Assembly (NCBI GenBank): GCA_963669155.1
Contig: OZ022584.1
Coordinates: 3,596,224 to 3,660,223, forward strand
Direction: 5' to 3'
Length of the DNA: 64,000 nucleotides
DNA from: Arbacia lixula
Lineage: Eukaryota > Echinodermata > Echinoidea > Arbacioida > Arbaciidae
Shown: one piece after another, positions 37,286 to 50,275 of the stretch
Layout: every line of letters starts with the position of its first letter
How positions within the stretch are numbered: position 1 is the stretch's first letter
The notes under the pieces: model-generated
Told to the model about the DNA's origin: nothing
Databases searched by the model: none
Seen by the model: the letters and a program-made list of their open reading frames with translations, nothing else
Position numbers and translations under genes: made by a program

Positions 37286-38379
37286 GAAAATGGCTTATTG
37301 TGGGAGCTACTGCTGATGGGAAGGCAAACCAGACATTCCCGCTGAAAGCTTTATTCATCACAAGTCCTCTTGTGGCTGACAGCAGTGACAATAGTAATAT
37401 GTTTTATCACCAGCTCTCATTTGTATGTGCACACGTTGTACAGGGTAGCTTTGTTAAGAGATCACCAGAGTGTGAGATCACCTGAATGAGGAGACACACT
37501 GGCCTGTATGCACATCAGTGAAGGACTAAAGGCAGACTCACTTCATAGGGCACAGAATAAATCATCTGATGCTGTCACAAAATCACTGGTTCTCATCACA
37601 GATTCTCATCACAGAATCACAACAGTAGGTGATCTTAATTCTTAGCTGTAATTTTCTTGTGGATGAAGTCAATATACCAGAGTGTGAGTGTGAGATTACC
37701 TCAGGAGACAGGGTGTCTTTACTCATCCCGACCCATTTCCTGTCCCTGTGGAGAAAAAGTATAAGGGAAGCCCTGCCTGACCTAGCAGTGCAGTGGGCTT
37801 CAGCCCTCCTGCCCTATCTCAGTATATTACAGGCATATGCCCATGTCTTTCACAGAGTGCATAAAGCAGAGTCTAATTCATAAGACTACAACAGGGCATA
37901 TACTGAAGCTGGGCTGGACAAGTTAAGAAGCTAGTCTATCTTACAGAACCATTGATTTCCCATAGTAATAAAGTCTGAATCGTGAGACTACAATGGGCCA
38001 TGTACAGTAGGTGAGCTGGACAAGGACACAACTAGCAACTTACAATGCTAGTTAATATAACAGACATGCATGGCGTACATCCAGCAATATAGCAATGACA
38101 GGATAAACAGGTACATGTAGAGGATGAATTGGATGACTAGTCTGAATGAACGGATTGCTCAGAGAGGTGTAGGTCAGCTGGAGGTGGAGCTAAGAACAGA
38201 GATTTGTGGCACACCATGATCACCAGTCTCCAGATACAGCACTTAGCAACAGAGAAAGACAGAGAAAGAGAAAGAGAAAGAGAAATATAGAAAGAGAATG
38301 AGAATGAAAGAGAAAGAGAAAATGGGGAGAGACAGAGACTACTCTCTCAGGGCCACAACAAATGTTCTCCGGTACTTAC

Positions 38380-38486
38380 CACAGCATCTAAGAAGCTAAT
38401 TGCTCGTCGCAGCTCTGGTCTGGTGTCACAGAACGCTTTGAACAGCTCCTTGCCAATAGGTTGTTCCTCACATATATCCTCATACT
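38380..38486 (-). CDS. GRK5: GRK4/5/6-type receptor kinase, exon 3 (start of RGS-homology domain)
   Basis: This exon encodes residues 33-68. The first codon (Glu) is split with the previous exon (G plus AG). Key segments are YEDICEEQPIGKELF, then KAFCDTRPELRRAISFLDAV. QPIG, FC-TRPEL and FLDAV are hallmark motifs at the start of the RGS-homology domain of GRKs. That all-helical domain packs against the kinase domain and takes part in activation by receptors. The acceptor is CATCCAG and the donor is GTAAGT after a complete codon (GTG), so the next exon starts in phase 0. The flanking introns are about 9.9 kb and 8.4 kb. The splice sites, the reading frame and the match to the family agree with one another. 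Confidence 0.95.
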
Positions 38487-39869
38487 CTGGATGCAGAAAA
38501 AAGGAAAAAAGAAAAGAAAACATAACAATAAGAATTTAGTCACCTACAATAAACTTGCTTCTATGTTTTTGTCAAAATAAAAAATTGTGTTGAAAGGCAC
38601 CTTGATATGTTGCATGGATAATAATTTTCCTTGAAGAGTTCATGTACCTCATTTCTGATGAAATTCATTACCTTGTAAACAAAATTGCCGCACAGGGGGT
38701 GGAGGGGACCATGAAGTCTGAACTTACAGGCTAAAAAAACAATCACAATAAACATTGCTTCTAATATCCATTCATACACTTGAACATTAAATTCTGCATA
38801 TTTTCAAACATATGTACACTGCCCTTCTGTTTTAATTTATAGTGAGAAATACATGGCAGTTGCTTGCATTTTTCATCTTTTTTCACACTTTGGCTGGATA
38901 TGGACTCAGAATGGCAAAGTCCCATAAAGTGGAAAATAGGTGGCTGAAATGTTTGCGATCACATTTAATGATGCGTTGGCAGGTGCATAGGGCATGAATG
39001 ACTGGAATTGAGTTAATGATTCATGAGGGAAAACACCTTGGCCTTCACATGCCTGGGCAGCTGTAAATCACTATCTCTCCTTCACCACCCTGCACTGTGC
39101 ATAGTCAACCTAGCACATGGAGGAAAAGGGCATTTCACATTATCAGTGGAAAAGGTTACTCATGAGTTTAATGGCCCTGTTTCATAAAGCTTTACGCATG
39201 ACTGGTGACATGTTCTTGTGCTGAATTCTGTTCATATTTTAACATAGTGGGAGTGATTTCCTACAATCTTAATCAAATTTGACAAATTATTTAAACTTTG
39301 TATTCTGACACTTGCCCATCAAGAATTTTTAATCTGGAGAGATCAGATTTCACCTTTAGCTGATGGGAATCAATATCATCAAGAATTCGATGGCACATAA
39401 GAACAGGTCTGTAGACAAAAACCTCCCACTTCATATGTGTAATGAAAAAAATGCAATGTACATACAAAGCTTTTCTTTTATCAATTTATCTGAACTAAAA
39501 CACTTAACTAATAAAAACTATAGGCTGGTGTAATGATTATCATCGTTTACCTGCAGGTATATAACCGGAAATTGTAAATGTTCATCTGATAATCAAACTC
39601 TAGTTTGAAATCATCTTCCCTTTATTCTACTCAAATCTTATTATTCTTATTACCTCATAATGATATAATAGGTTTAGAAAATACTGTATTTAATGATAAA
39701 GGTTTGCCAGATCAAATACTTTATATGTGCTCTGTGAAATAAATATACAGAGGCTGTGGGCGTTTGGGCCAATGAAATGCATAAAGTTTACTTGAAGACA
39801 TTTCATTTTTCTCATAGATTATACATCATTTACAACATGTTTGTTTCATGACACAAGTATTGAAAAGTA

Positions 39870-39890
39870 CCCCCCACACACATACACACA

Positions 39891-39935
<45 letters not shown>

Positions 39936-39975
39936 ACACACACAGACACACATACACACACAGACACACACACAC
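39870..39975 (+). repeat. (CA)n microsatellite
   Basis: ACACACAC runs interrupted by single AG or AT steps. Confidence 0.97.
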
Positions 39976-40795
39976 CATGCAAATACCATTTTTATTTCTT
40001 CCCTGAAGGTGATTAAAGCCAGCTTGTTCACGATATCTATTAAAAAAATTTGGAGCAGAAAATGTGCTAAGTACACAAAATGTTGCAGGCCAGCCTCTAG
40101 AAAATGATCCTCTCCACAACCACTTCCAGAAGGATGAACTCACTCCAACAGGACACAAGGAAATGTAAAGAGAGGCACTTGGCATGAGCGCAACATAAGG
40201 AGAGCATCCATAATACAGTGACATAGATGGAGCAGGCCTTAGGTTAACTTCCAGGCTTTTGAGCATGGCTAATTCAAACTTAAAAAAAACAGTCTTGTAC
40301 TTACAAGACTAGTCATTCTTTCATTCAACTTTTTTTCTCCCTCCATGTTTGGGTGAGTCAGAGAAGGAATTGAAAATGGTTAGTCTACTGCAGCTACACC
40401 AGATAATTGAATATTGTAGTTTGGATTGAAAATTCCTAACAGCCTGGAAGCCAGGCTAAGCGGGTTTGTGCTGTACATACACGCATGCAGCAGGGGAAGT
40501 CCCTGCGGTTGGCTTCCTGCTAATTAATACAGACCAGCATTATCCCAAAGACTGCTTCCCGGTCCAACTTGGCCTCATGCTCTGAACTGAGGCGAGCAGG
40601 CTATGCATGATAAGTGGCTAGTGGATGATTGAAAATAAAGGGAATGTGTGGGGAGGAATTTTAACTTCTCAACCCACTGTGCCCAGAAAGTATCTACAGT
40701 ATGAGGTGTATACTTGTACTCACTCATGTAACACATTGGTAAATAAAGTTCTGAAGAATTAACTCTCAATGTGCTATTGAGGCATGTCGCTTTCC

Positions 40796-40832
40796 CAATG
40801 CCAATTCCTTTGAGCTGTAGTGTACATGAAAC
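40796..40832. mobile_element. Solo end of the same hairpin family
   Basis: The terminal stretch AATGCCAATTCCTTTGAGCT, followed by GTAGTGTA, matches the right end of the elements at 56962 and 59025. No other part of the element is next to it. Confidence 0.65.
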
Positions 40833-41859
40833 CTATAAAGCAGGCAACTATCGGACATGCAAAGAGTTAAAGTAGAATGAAAAGGAAGGCTCAAAAGCCA
40901 GTTTTACGGAACACCAAATCCCTTTAACGGGGGGAAAAGGGGGGAATTTCGTGGGCAAAATTGCTCTCAATAAAAGCAGTCAAAACAAAGGAGCAGAGGG
41001 AAGCAACTTTCAGGAAAATCATTACCAACTACATGGATGGGTAAATACATACAAAAATACATGTATCTTTCTAAGAGAATTAAAAATCAAATTTAGGCTA
41101 TCAGAGAACGCAAAATAATAGCAGGAAAGTATACATGCGACTTCCAAACCTCATGGTCAATTGGTCAATTTACCTTCCCCCAAATGGTAGTCTTCATTCA
41201 TATCATCAAAACATGATTACATTTTCTTTTTTTACAATTGTCCAATTTACCTTTAAACTGGTTGTGCTCTTCTTTTCAGGTTTTTCTTCTTCTATTGAGA
41301 ACAATTCATATTGGGACTGAATACTCCTTCAAGTAAGGAGATGAGCATCATTTCTTACAAAAAATATGTATCTGAGTCTAGCTAAAGGATTAACATCATG
41401 AGAAACAAAATGAGCATTTCCCAATTAGGCAGATCCTTAACAAAATACAGTTTGCAGTTTTTCTATTCAATATATTCTCATCCCATGTCTGCAACCCTTT
41501 GATATACCATAATTCTTTGGACCAATTTCATTTGTACATTTCCTATTTTGTGAATGCACATTAAGGACGGCAACGGTCATGTGACGGTGCCTCTACAGCA
41601 TGCAGTATGCACATCACTGATGAAATGGCCTCCCATAAAAATGGATACGGATGTACATGGTTTATTAAGGTAGCCATCACACATAATTGTTTTTTTTTAC
41701 GACACGTACCACTTCATTTCAGAAAATGAGGCAATTCCTTTCAGATAAATTACAGAGATAGGGAAGTTGCAAATTGCTTAGGCCTCTAGATCGAGGCAAG
41801 TCCAAGCACTCTCAGTGGAATCTCAGATGGCATTGCCAATTCGTCTACTGGCATTCCGT

Positions 41860-42890
41860 CCACTCACCACATGGTCTATATTCATTTCGTCTAATGCCAT
41901 TTCGTCCATCAACATTTCATTTACCACCTCTATCATCCTGTCATCATTTCGTCTCATCACCAGTTGGTCCATAACCAATTCGTCTACAACCATTTCATCT
42001 ACCAACCATTTCGTCTCATGCCAAATCGTCCATTTATCAGTTCGTCCAACGTTCATTTCGTCCAATAGCCATGTCAGCTAATTTCAGTTGGTCCAATATC
42101 CTCATCGTCTACTTATCAACTCATCCAATTACCACTTCGTCTAATAATCATTTTGTCCAATTCCCAAATCATCCAATAGCCATTTAGTCTAATACCCATA
42201 TGATCCAATAGCCATTTCCTCTTAAATGTAAATGATGTTGATAATCACTGCATGTCGACGTCGGGAGAGTAATACGTGTACAATCAAGTCTTGAGCTCGA
42301 AAAATCACCGCATCGCATGAAACAGTACAATAGACATTTCCATTCACTGACGTGCATTATGTGAATAAATCCGCACATGGCACGCCGGTACGTCGTGTGA
42401 GATTATCCGTCGGAGAGAAAATCTGCATGAAGCATACAACGACTCGGCAGCATAGTAGTAGAACAGTATGCTTATTAGATGAAATGGTGATTAGCCACAA
42501 TGGCAATTGGACCTATTGGTGATTAGACCAAATGATTGTTAGCCAAAATGGGTTTAGACCAATTGATAGTGGACCAAATGCAGTGAGACCAATGGAACAT
42601 GGACCAGGTGAAAGTACATGTAGACCAAGTGGTTTTAGACCATTTGCCTCAAAGACCAGTTGGCTATTAGACCAAATGGGAATAGACATAATGATAGTGG
42701 ACGAAGTGGCTATTGGACCAAATGATAATAGACCAAATGGCTATTAGACCAAATGGCTGTGAAACGAATTGGTTATTGGACGAAATTGTAACTGGACTAT
42801 ATGGATAGTGGACCAGTTGATGGTAGACAAAATGATATTAGACCAAATGGCTATTAGACAAAATGGCAAAGGACGAAATAGCAATAAACC
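41860..42890. mobile_element. Foldback element built of degenerate CCATTTCGTC units
   Basis: The left arm (about 41860-42220) is a run of roughly 20-bp units such as CCATTTCGTCCA, CCAATTCGTCTA and GTTGGTCCA. The right arm (about 42476-42890) is the same type of run in reverse: GGACGAAATGGC, TTAGACCAAATGG, TGGACCAAATG. A unique middle of about 255 bp lies between. Arms of internal tandem units around a unique centre are the classic foldback layout. The open frames across it, with peptides rich in D, E and M, are by-products of the units. Confidence 0.8.
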
Positions 42891-44119
42891 TCTCAGCCCA
42901 TGCTGGATGGCTGGATGGCCAAATGGAACTGAGCGGCAAGGATGCAGATATGCTGTACATGTAAGTGACCTGACACGACAGACAGAGAGTGTGTTCATAT
43001 CCCCATCTCTGAGCGTGATTAGTGATGTTTTAGTGCATATCCATGTAAAATTGTTGATTTCAAATAGTAAAAAATATGTGTTCACAAACATGTGTGTGTG
43101 GTAACTCAGAATAAAACTTAAAAGCAGATATAAATGTAAGAGCGCAATTAAAGACTTATGGTGGGCACAATCCTTTGTTCAAATACTCAAATGACAAGAG
43201 AGTTCGCCTTGGTTGACCTCCAATGCATGTGCAGTTGTCAATCAGTCACATTGTGTCCGTTGACTAGATAAGTGCTATCTCTCCTCATATATTGTATAAA
43301 GAGCAGATCCTAGAATCAGCTTTTATCTTCTTGGATATGAACGCATCCAGCATGAAATCAGCTGTGTGCATGGCCTGTCTTTCTGAATTACTCTAATGGA
43401 ATCAATGTACCACGGTATATATGCAATCAACTAAAAATGACACAATTTGAATGCTTGGAGCACATAGCTCTTGCCATTATTCCCAGAGATTGTTTCATTT
43501 TATTGCCATTTGAGAGAATTTCACATGCATGCTGAAAAATATTCTGAAATACTTGTATATACAAAAGTAATTCAAATTCATAATTAAAGTTATGTAACTT
43601 ATGAGCACACTAAATCTAACAGCACTCCACTGAGTGTTTAGAAGACAACATACACAATTTAATGACAGCCATATTTATGAAGTGTAACATAATTAATATA
43701 TACTAGTGATATATAATGGAATGGTACAGCTGTAGTATTTTCTACATTCATTTTGCCCTTGACCAATTTGAAAAATTCAAGAACCTCGACATGAGAGCAA
43801 AGTACCCCCAGGTTTTTAGGCAAGATTTCTATGACGTGGAGAGAACTCAGCCCTGAGGTATTTGCAATCAACTATGATGATAAAGGACTGTTTATGATTA
43901 GAAGCATTTTGACTGAATAGGGGAGTAGTTTCTCAACTTTGGGGCATCAAGATGACACCATCAGATCTAAATTTGTACATGTTCCTCACATGATTATTCT
44001 GTTGATCAAGTGTAAAATTCTCTCTCCGTCTGGAAAGCTCCAAGTAATTTGGCAGAAGAAATGGGTTCAGTCAGTGTCTGTCTAATGGACTGACCTAAAT
44101 ATCATGCTATTGCTACCCA

Positions 44120-44216
44120 TCAGGGGCAGAGTGGGAGAGAAGGACAGAGAGGGGAAAAGGGATGGAGAGAGGGAGAGAGATGGTGAGATAAGGAGAGAGA
44201 GGGAGGGGAAGGGGAA

Positions 44217-44269
<53 letters not shown>

Positions 44270-44640
44270 AGAGAAGGGTGGGGAGAGAGGGAGAGAGATA
44301 GGGAAAATGGACAGAGGAGAGAAAGAACGAGGGAGAAAGAGAGAGAGCGCAGAGTAGAGGGAAAGAGAAATGGAAGTTGGGAAAAGAGAGACAGAAAGGG
44401 GGAAAAAGTAGAGAAAGACAGGAAGGGGGAGAGAGAGAGAGGAAGGGACAAAGAGAGTCAAAGGAAGAGGTAAATGTGGAAATGGTGATAGAGAGAGAGA
44501 ATAGCAGAGAGGGATAGATGGACAGACAGGGGTGAGGGAGCGAAGGAGAGGGAAAGGGGGAGAAGGAAGAGGGAGATAGGGAGGGAGAAAAAGGAGAAAG
44601 AGGGAGTGGGAAAGAAGGAGGGAGAGAATTGGGTGCAATG
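44120..44640 (+). repeat. Polypurine tract (GA-rich)
   Basis: GAGAGAGAGAGAGAGAGA and GGGAGAAGG-like runs on the plus strand, with a pure (GA)n stretch near 44220-44265. Confidence 0.95.
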
Positions 44641-45484
44641 CCAGCAGCCTAATGACACTTGGCTGCCTGTCTCCCATTCAGCAATGCCACTGTGACAATC
44701 ATCATCAGCCATAAGACTACAAGTCCTCAAAACAAGATTACCCACTCAGGAAATATATTATCAAGTAACCATGGATCAAGAAAAAAACACGGAGAGCACA
44801 AATGAGGAAAAATATATCTATTGCTAGGGGTTAGAAACAGAATTAATAAAGTAATTGTATAAAAAAAGGTAAGTGGTAGTCATGGGAAGGAATCGTCACT
44901 TCTCCAAAAATTGCTACAGTGAGCCCTGAGAATACATACTTTTTTTTTTTGTATTTACCCTTTGTAAGTATTCTCAGGGATCATTGTTGCTGAGGATATG
45001 TGCAAGTTACAGCCAATGCAAGTTTTAACAGATTAAAGCGACATCTTTCAAGATTTTTTTTTTTGGTAAATAGCAGAACTACATGCACAATAAGAGAAGA
45101 TTCATATTGCCTTTCTGTGTGAGTCAATCCTTATCATTTAGCTTAAGGTAAGAATATGACAGGGACATCTAAGATCATTAGATGAAAACCACCTGGGGTA
45201 ATATTTAATCATCAAAAGCTTTGATTCGCTGCAAACAAAGCAGTCCATTAGGGGTTTCCTTTTTGGCTGTGCTGATCTTGAAGTCTTGATGTTCATAAAG
45301 TTCTTTGAAGAAATCGTGCACCTAATATCAGTAGAACTAGAGCAATTTGACTGCCGCAAGTCGATAAATATGCCTCCGCCTCTTTGCTAGCTCTATTTAG
45401 ATTTATTCTCAGAAAACCTGTTTGGTGAGCAATGAACCATATAATACCTATGTAAAATGAAAATATCATATTCTGTTTTTCCAT

Positions 45485-45657
45485 GTTTTAAACCGTGGTA
45501 TATTTTGTCAAGTTCAGCATGAAACACGTTGCTTTAGCCTAAAAAGCATCACGTTTCATGCTGAACTGCACAAAATATACCACGGTTTAAAACTGTGGCT
45601 CCTTCCCTTTCTTCCCTTTCCCTTTCCTTATGCCAATTCCTTTAAGTTGTATTGTAT
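45485..45657. mobile_element. Hairpin element, same family, copy C, left end missing
   Basis: The central arms are intact: TTTTAAACCGTGGTATATTT and CAAGTTCAGCATGAAACACG, then TTTCATGCTGAACTGCACAA and ATACCACGGTTTAAAACTG. The right arm continues through CCTTCCCTTTCTTCC to CCAATTCCTTTAAGTTGTA. The matching left arm is absent before 45485. Confidence 0.85.
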
Positions 45658-46094
45658 GTCACCCCTTAATTTAATAGTATGATATCAACAATAGATACAT
45701 GTATGAAGCAAACTACCCTTAATAATGCGAATGCAATATGACTATCCTGATCAGCTGGGATTGTTATCCCAGCCACTGGCCAGGCAAACTGTGCTTGTTA
45801 TTCCTTAGCGAATGGCAATGCCACATTTATTGCATGACGTTTCCATTATCTGCTCCACTAGCACTCTCAACCCTCATCCATTATTTCATGCTGCAGCTTT
45901 GCAAGCGGCTCATCGCACACTTTCACTCTCCCATTACACCACACTCATATACATCGCCTCTCACAGCTCTCCCTGCTCTCTCTTCTCGCACTGCGGGCAG
46001 CTCAAAAAGGGCAGCTCGCAGCCACATCTGATAACAGCAGCACGGTGTTATTACGCACATCACCAGCATCTTCTATTGCAGGGTTCTACATGTA

Positions 46095-46403
46095 TGTGTG
46101 TGTGTATGTGTGTGTATATATCTGTGTGTTTGTGTGTATGTCTGTGTGGGTGCATCTGTAGTTGTGAGTGTGCTTGTGTAGGTGTTACATGTCTATATGT
46201 GTGCCTAATTGTATGTGTGTATTTATATGTGTATGTCTGTATGTCTGTACATGTATGTGTGCATTTGTGTTTGCGTATTGTGTGTGTGTATTGTGTATGT
46301 GTATATTGTGTTGTGGGCGTGTATATGTGTATGTGTGTATGTGTGCATGTGTGTGCATGTGTGTGCATGTGAGTGCATGTGTGTGTATGTGTGTGTATGT
46401 GCA

Positions 46404-46446
<43 letters not shown>

Positions 46447-46543
46447 ATGTGTGTGTGTATGTGTGTATGTGTGTATGTGTGTATGTGTGTGTATGTGTGT
46501 ATGTGTGTATGTATGTATGTATGTATGTATGTATGTATGTATG

Positions 46544-46578
<35 letters not shown>

Positions 46579-46620
46579 ATGTATGTGTGTGTGAGTGTAC
46601 GTTTGTGTATACATACATGT
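46095..46620 (+). repeat. TG/TATG alternating tract, about 0.5 kb
   Basis: TGTGTATG, GTGTGCATG and TATGTATG units, with a (TA)n stretch at about 46545-46568. Nearly pure purine-pyrimidine alternation. The open frames rich in Cys/Val/Met (plus) and His/Thr (minus) are by-products. Confidence 0.95.
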
Positions 46621-48312
46621 GGGCAAACTTGACTGTATGTTTAGGCAGGGATGCTGACGAACAGCGACTAGGGAAAGGGATAATAGGTCTCCTCCATGTC
46701 TCATCCCAGTCAGTCCATATGTTTCCTTCTCCTCTCCCATTGATGGTAAGATGGAGCTGCCTCTCGCTATCTCCTCACTGTCACAGTCACAGTTAGAGTC
46801 AGAGCCAAACACACTGCCTGCTGTGACAAGCCAAGGCTTGCTTCAAACCAGCCAGTATACATCACATCACCACAGTCAGCGCTCAATAGGCCACGATGCA
46901 ATGCATGCACTCGACGCTGCCACCGCAATACCTTGTACGACGCCACATTGCCGCTAAGGCTGCTAAGCAGTTTAATTTATGATATTGCTTCATGACTCCT
47001 TTTCACTTGAGTGTGTGTGAAGAGATGCACATGTGCAATGTAGTGAGCTGCATTAACCATTCATGTCCACCGTGTTACGCATGGTGTGCATGTCAGCAAA
47101 TCCCCATTGGAAGGACAAAACTATGAGATGAAATCAGGGCATACTCTATAGTATAAGATCTATGATAATCTATTTGATAATTTGATCAGGCACAATATGA
47201 TTGAGTGGTATGAAGGAAAGGTGATTACACAAAGAAGTGGACATGAACATGGGTGTGTTCATAAGATAATCTTTTGTGGCTAGAAACCATGTTACAAATC
47301 GAACCACTTTTCAACAGTGTTTCTGGCTAGAAATTTGCATGGGTTCTCAACAAACAGGTAATTCAACTTGGTTAATTTAGAGGTGGTTTATCCCTGTTGT
47401 AGGCCTAAAAATAAAGTTGTGTCTAAATACCAAGGCATACAGAAGAAAATACTTAACTTCAGAACTTCCTTCAGAATGAAGGAGCTACAAAGTGAATTTT
47501 AATGGGTTTGTATGGATTTACAGATTTCAAATGATTATTTGGGGAAGTATAGTCCATTAAGTGCAGTCCATTACCTGCAGGCCTTTACAATGACAATGTC
47601 ATTTTGAACACCACAATCTAATCAACTCAATCAGATTAATGCAGGGATAATTTGTTTCAAGTTTGTGATTAGATATATTATAAGCACATATTTGCTTAGT
47701 TTCATTTAACATACATGTACATGTATATATTTGGAAATTAGTTACGCTTTAATAAGCATTTTATATACATGATTTTTATTTTCATTTTTTTTCAGCAAAA
47801 GCAGGTATTTTTTTAAGGTGGTTTCTCCAAAAATTACCAAATTGGCTTATTGTTCCTCATTTTGAACTTTTAACTTTGAAGGTAACTGACATCATGGGAA
47901 ATGATACCGGGAAACATAATCATGGGCAAACTGTTCTGAGGTCATATCCCTGGTCCAGGCTCAATCTCTATCCACAATATTTTGAGATGGCGAGTTTCCT
48001 TCATCCTGAACTAAAATCAATCCAAATTTGGACAATGCAGAATGGCTCTCTTGATAGTACAGCTATCCTATATCTTTGATATCATATTTCTCAATCAATT
48101 GTGTGATAATTACAAATACAAATAAAGGAAAATGTTTCATATATTTTACAGATTCCTCAAAGGATCAAAAGGAACCAGAAAATAGAATGAATGGTATGCA
48201 TGTTTGTTTCCTCTCAATAGTGCCATTCTCATTGGGCTTAAAAAATTGAAAAGTTAGGGGACAGGGACAATAGGACCATTCAGCTTTTGGTACAGTTGCT
48301 AGGCAACTTTCA

Positions 48313-48633
<321 letters not shown>

Positions 48634-48739
48634 TCAAGCGTATTTTGTTTTGGCAACCTACATTTGTGTACAAATATCACCCAAAATATATAACTCAACC
48701 ATTCTGGGCCAAGAAGCTTTCATTGCCGTTTAATAGTCC

Positions 48740-49420
48740 TTCCAATCTGTAATACATCGATGTGAACAGGCCAGACATCTTGTCAAAACGTAGCATCTGT
48801 TGTACATACTGTACATAAATGAAGATGTTAACAGGCTACAATTTATGTCAGTCTGTAGTAAATCAGGATGGGAAGAGGTCACAAGTCTTGTCAATCTGTA
48901 GTTCATAGATATGAACACACCCATGACTTGTCAACAGTAGGATATTGATGTGAACAGGCCACAAGTCCTTGAAGTGTGATCAGTCTGTAGTGCATAGAAA
49001 GATGTGAACAGAGAAAAAGTAATGTCGATCAGTTATAATACGTAACACAATTATTCAGAGGTGTGAACAGGCTGGATATTTATGTGAACAGGCTGCGCAT
49101 TCTGTCAGTCTATAGGATGTGAACAGGCCACAAGTTCTACGTGTAGTATAGATCAATGTGAACAAGCAACAAGTCATGTCAATCAGTAGTTTATTGAGAT
49201 GTGAATACGCAACTTACACAACTTAATACAACAATATGTGATATTGATGTGAATGGATCATATCAGTCTATGGTGCATTAAGATGTGAACAGGCCAAAAG
49301 TCATTCAGTAGTTCATTGAGATTTGAGAAGGTCAACCTGTCATACTGATGTGAACAGGCCACCAGTTAAAGTATACAATTGATGTGAATAGGTTCTGTCA
49401 GCCTGAAGGTCAAGTGCACT
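48740..49420. repeat. Degenerate array of about 50-60-bp units
   Basis: Variants of GATGTGAACAGGCCACAAGT and GTCAATCTGTAGTTCAT recur about a dozen times. Units are diverged and irregular. Confidence 0.75.
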
Positions 49421-50008
49421 GGCTGCCAGTCAGCTTGCAGGTGTGAAGCCAAAGAACACGCACCTGTTTCTTTCAGTCTGTGACACTACATACCACACAG
49501 CCAGTCCCTAATGGGATTGATGTGCACACTCTGGTCCCCTTGGGTACACGGTAAACCAAGGGGTATAACAGCAACACAGTACCACCTAGACGGTGTTTAT
49601 ATCCTGTTTTCTGAGCTAAAATTTCTATACAGGATTCGCAAGTTTTTGGGGGTTATGAATAAAAACACAAAAAGACTCTTTGCTCATTCTAGTTGCCAAT
49701 CAAATTTGCAATTCTATGTGATTAGCCGATATCGGCATGTAAATGTGGTTATTGGTGAATATAACAACACAAGAATGGATTGAGAAAAATGTATTGCGAG
49801 TGTCCCAGCATACAGTGTCCACAAGCGCCAGGTCCATCACAGCACAGAAATCGCGCAGCCCTGAATTGACATTTCTTACAGAGATGGGTAAATCTGTTTG
49901 ATCTATGTATAGAAATAGCAGAATGTCACAAAACTTAGAACCAGCATTTGTAAACGCTAATTCTAAAATATGGTGATATGCATGTATTCTACAGTGCAGA
50001 ATGGGTGG

Positions 50009-50275
50009 GTGTTTCATTGGTTTATTGCCATTTGGTCCAATCCCAGATGGTCCACTCACCATTTCGTCTACAAGGAACCCCTATAAAATACTGTTTTAGA
50101 TTAAAATACTGGGTTAACTTGTCAACAACTCTAATCTACACCATAACCTCAACCGTTAACCCTAATCCATACCCCCTACCCTAACCCTAACCCATACATA
50201 TCAGCATGTGATTGTAGACGAAATGGTGAGTGGACCAACTGGGATTGGACCAAATGGCAAATCACCATTTCATTA
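50009..50275. mobile_element. Short foldback element of the CCATTTCGTC family
   Basis: Arms at 50025-50073 and 50212-50260 (49 bp, about one mismatch) contain CCATTTGGTCCAATCCCAG and CCACTCACCATTTCGTCTAC and their reverse. Weaker pairing extends to about 50009 and 50275. The units are the same as those of the 41860-42890 element. The loop of about 140 bp includes a telomere-like run CCCTAACCCTAACCC near 50180. Confidence 0.85.

Larger units (their letters stand above)
29941..38379 (-). other. 8.4-kb intron of the GRK gene
   Basis: This intron contains a compound minisatellite (30400-31100), a 1.48-kb inverted-repeat element (32331-33813), a 396-bp PIF/Harbinger-like element (34368-34763), a 622-bp element (35625-36246), a 219-bp relative of the 1.48-kb element (36704-36922), a 112-bp duplication (37060-37285) and a short GAGAAA purine tract (38240-38335). 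Positions 31100-32230, 34770-35600 and 37300-38230 hold no recognised element ends or exons, apart from a fragment near 37540-37640 of the family described at 58250. Confidence 0.75.

Noticed and set aside
41815-42081. Acid- and Met-rich open frames in the foldback element
   Set aside because: They arise from CCATTTCGTC units and are open on both strands.
46060-46812. Long open frames rich in Cys/Val/Met (plus) or His/Thr/Tyr (minus)
   Set aside because: They are translations of the TG/TATG microsatellite and have no other content.
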